Assembly: GCA_013398055.1 (NCBI GenBank)
Contig: VZRS01014441.1
Coordinates: forward strand, 378,222-442,221
Length of the DNA stretch: 64,000 nt
Direction: 5' to 3'
Origin: Ifrita kowaldi
Taxonomy: Eukaryota; Chordata; Aves; Passeriformes; Cinclosomatidae
Shown here: one piece after another, positions 63,756 to 64,000 of the stretch
Layout: each line of letters opens with the position of its first letter
Numbering within the stretch: position 1 is the first letter of the stretch
The notes under the pieces: generated by a model
What the model was told of the DNA's origin: nothing
Seen by the model: the letters and a program-made list of their open reading frames with translations, nothing else
Database searches by the model: none
Translations under genes and position numbers: made by a program

Positions 63756-63890
63756 AGACTCCTGCAAATGGTAACGCTAAAGCCTCGCCGATGCTGCTGG
63801 CACCCGGGACCAGCCGCGCCGGTGGGATACAGCGGGCTGATGCTCCCTGGTGGCGTTAGCGAGGTGGCACCCCGGGACACCGGCCGCTGC

Positions 63891-63910
63891 ACTACAGATC
63901 CCAGGGTGCA
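63891..63910 (+). promoter_or_regulatory. ZNF143/THAP11 (SBS)-type site
   Basis: ACTACAGATCCCAGGGTGCA closely resembles the long promoter motif ACTACAATTCCCAGAATGC (SBS2), with both ACTACA and CCCAG-nTGC parts present. Such sites lie near transcription start sites. Confidence 0.65.
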
Positions 63911-63958
63911 GCGCGCCCGCGCCCCGCCCCCGCTAGCGCTCGGGCCGCGCGGAGCCCG

Positions 63959-63972
63959 CCGGAACTTGTAGT
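63959..63972 (-). promoter_or_regulatory. ETS core overlapping an ACTACAA half-site
   Basis: CCGGAA at 63959-63964 is an ETS core. On the minus strand the same stretch reads ACTACAAGTTCC, the left half of the ZNF143-type motif. It faces the site at 63891. Confidence 0.45.
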
Positions 63973-64000
63973 CTGCAGAGGCGGGCGGGCGGGAGCTCTG

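Larger units (their letters stand above)
63770..64000. promoter_or_regulatory. CpG island and probable promoter at the window edge
   Basis: CpG-dense sequence with a GC box (GCCCCGCCCC at 63921-63930), a ZNF143-type motif and an ETS-type core runs to the window end. Gene direction cannot be set from what is visible. By mammalian order the next genes would be MATCAP2/KIAA0895 or EEPD1. Confidence 0.7.

Noticed and set aside
1..64000. CRISPR arrays, operons, tRNA or rRNA genes, prophage
   Set aside because: No such structures were seen. The window has spliced vertebrate genes and vertebrate repeats only.

Overview
This is vertebrate nuclear DNA, almost certainly from a bird and probably a passerine. 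The bird call rests on CR1 LINE fragments at about 14.6, 48.9, 51.8 and 56.1 kb. The passerine call rests on a solo retroviral LTR at about 59.1-59.7 kb that resembles LTRs I know from songbird genomes. Genes are split into short exons with GT-AG introns. Nothing bacterial is present: no operons, CRISPR arrays or insertion sequences. I found no previously undescribed biological system.

Region 1 (1-21.1 kb, + strand) holds the last eight coding exons of AOAH (acyloxyacyl hydrolase, the lipid A deacylating lipase). The gene starts to the left of the window. The eight exons join in phase into about 234 residues ending at a stop at 20891-20893. They carry two of the SGNH/GDSL lipase blocks: the G-N-D motif and the D-x-x-H motif.

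Region 2 (21.1-24.4 kb) is the spacer between two converging genes. I see no gene in it.

Region 3 (24.4-51.6 kb, - strand) holds a complete ANLN (anillin) gene. Its 24 coding exons sum to 3312 nt, or 1103 residues plus stop, and every exon junction keeps the reading frame. Two very small exons (39 and 22 nt) lie in the C-terminal half. The ATG sits in a CpG island that contains a CHR-like TTTGAA element and a CCAAT box, as expected for a G2/M-regulated promoter.

Region 4 (51.6-64 kb) has no coding exon I can recognise. It holds a CR1 fragment against the ANLN CpG island, a second small CR1 tail, the solo LTR, AT-rich and GT microsatellites, and a 339-bp exact duplication around a single N that looks like an assembly join error. 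A second CpG island at the right edge carries a ZNF143-type motif and an ETS-type site. It is probably the promoter of the next gene, possibly MATCAP2/KIAA0895 by mammalian gene order.

The AOAH-ANLN convergent order matches the mammalian arrangement as I remember it (human 7p14). The two genes are not functionally linked: one inactivates endotoxin, the other scaffolds cytokinesis.
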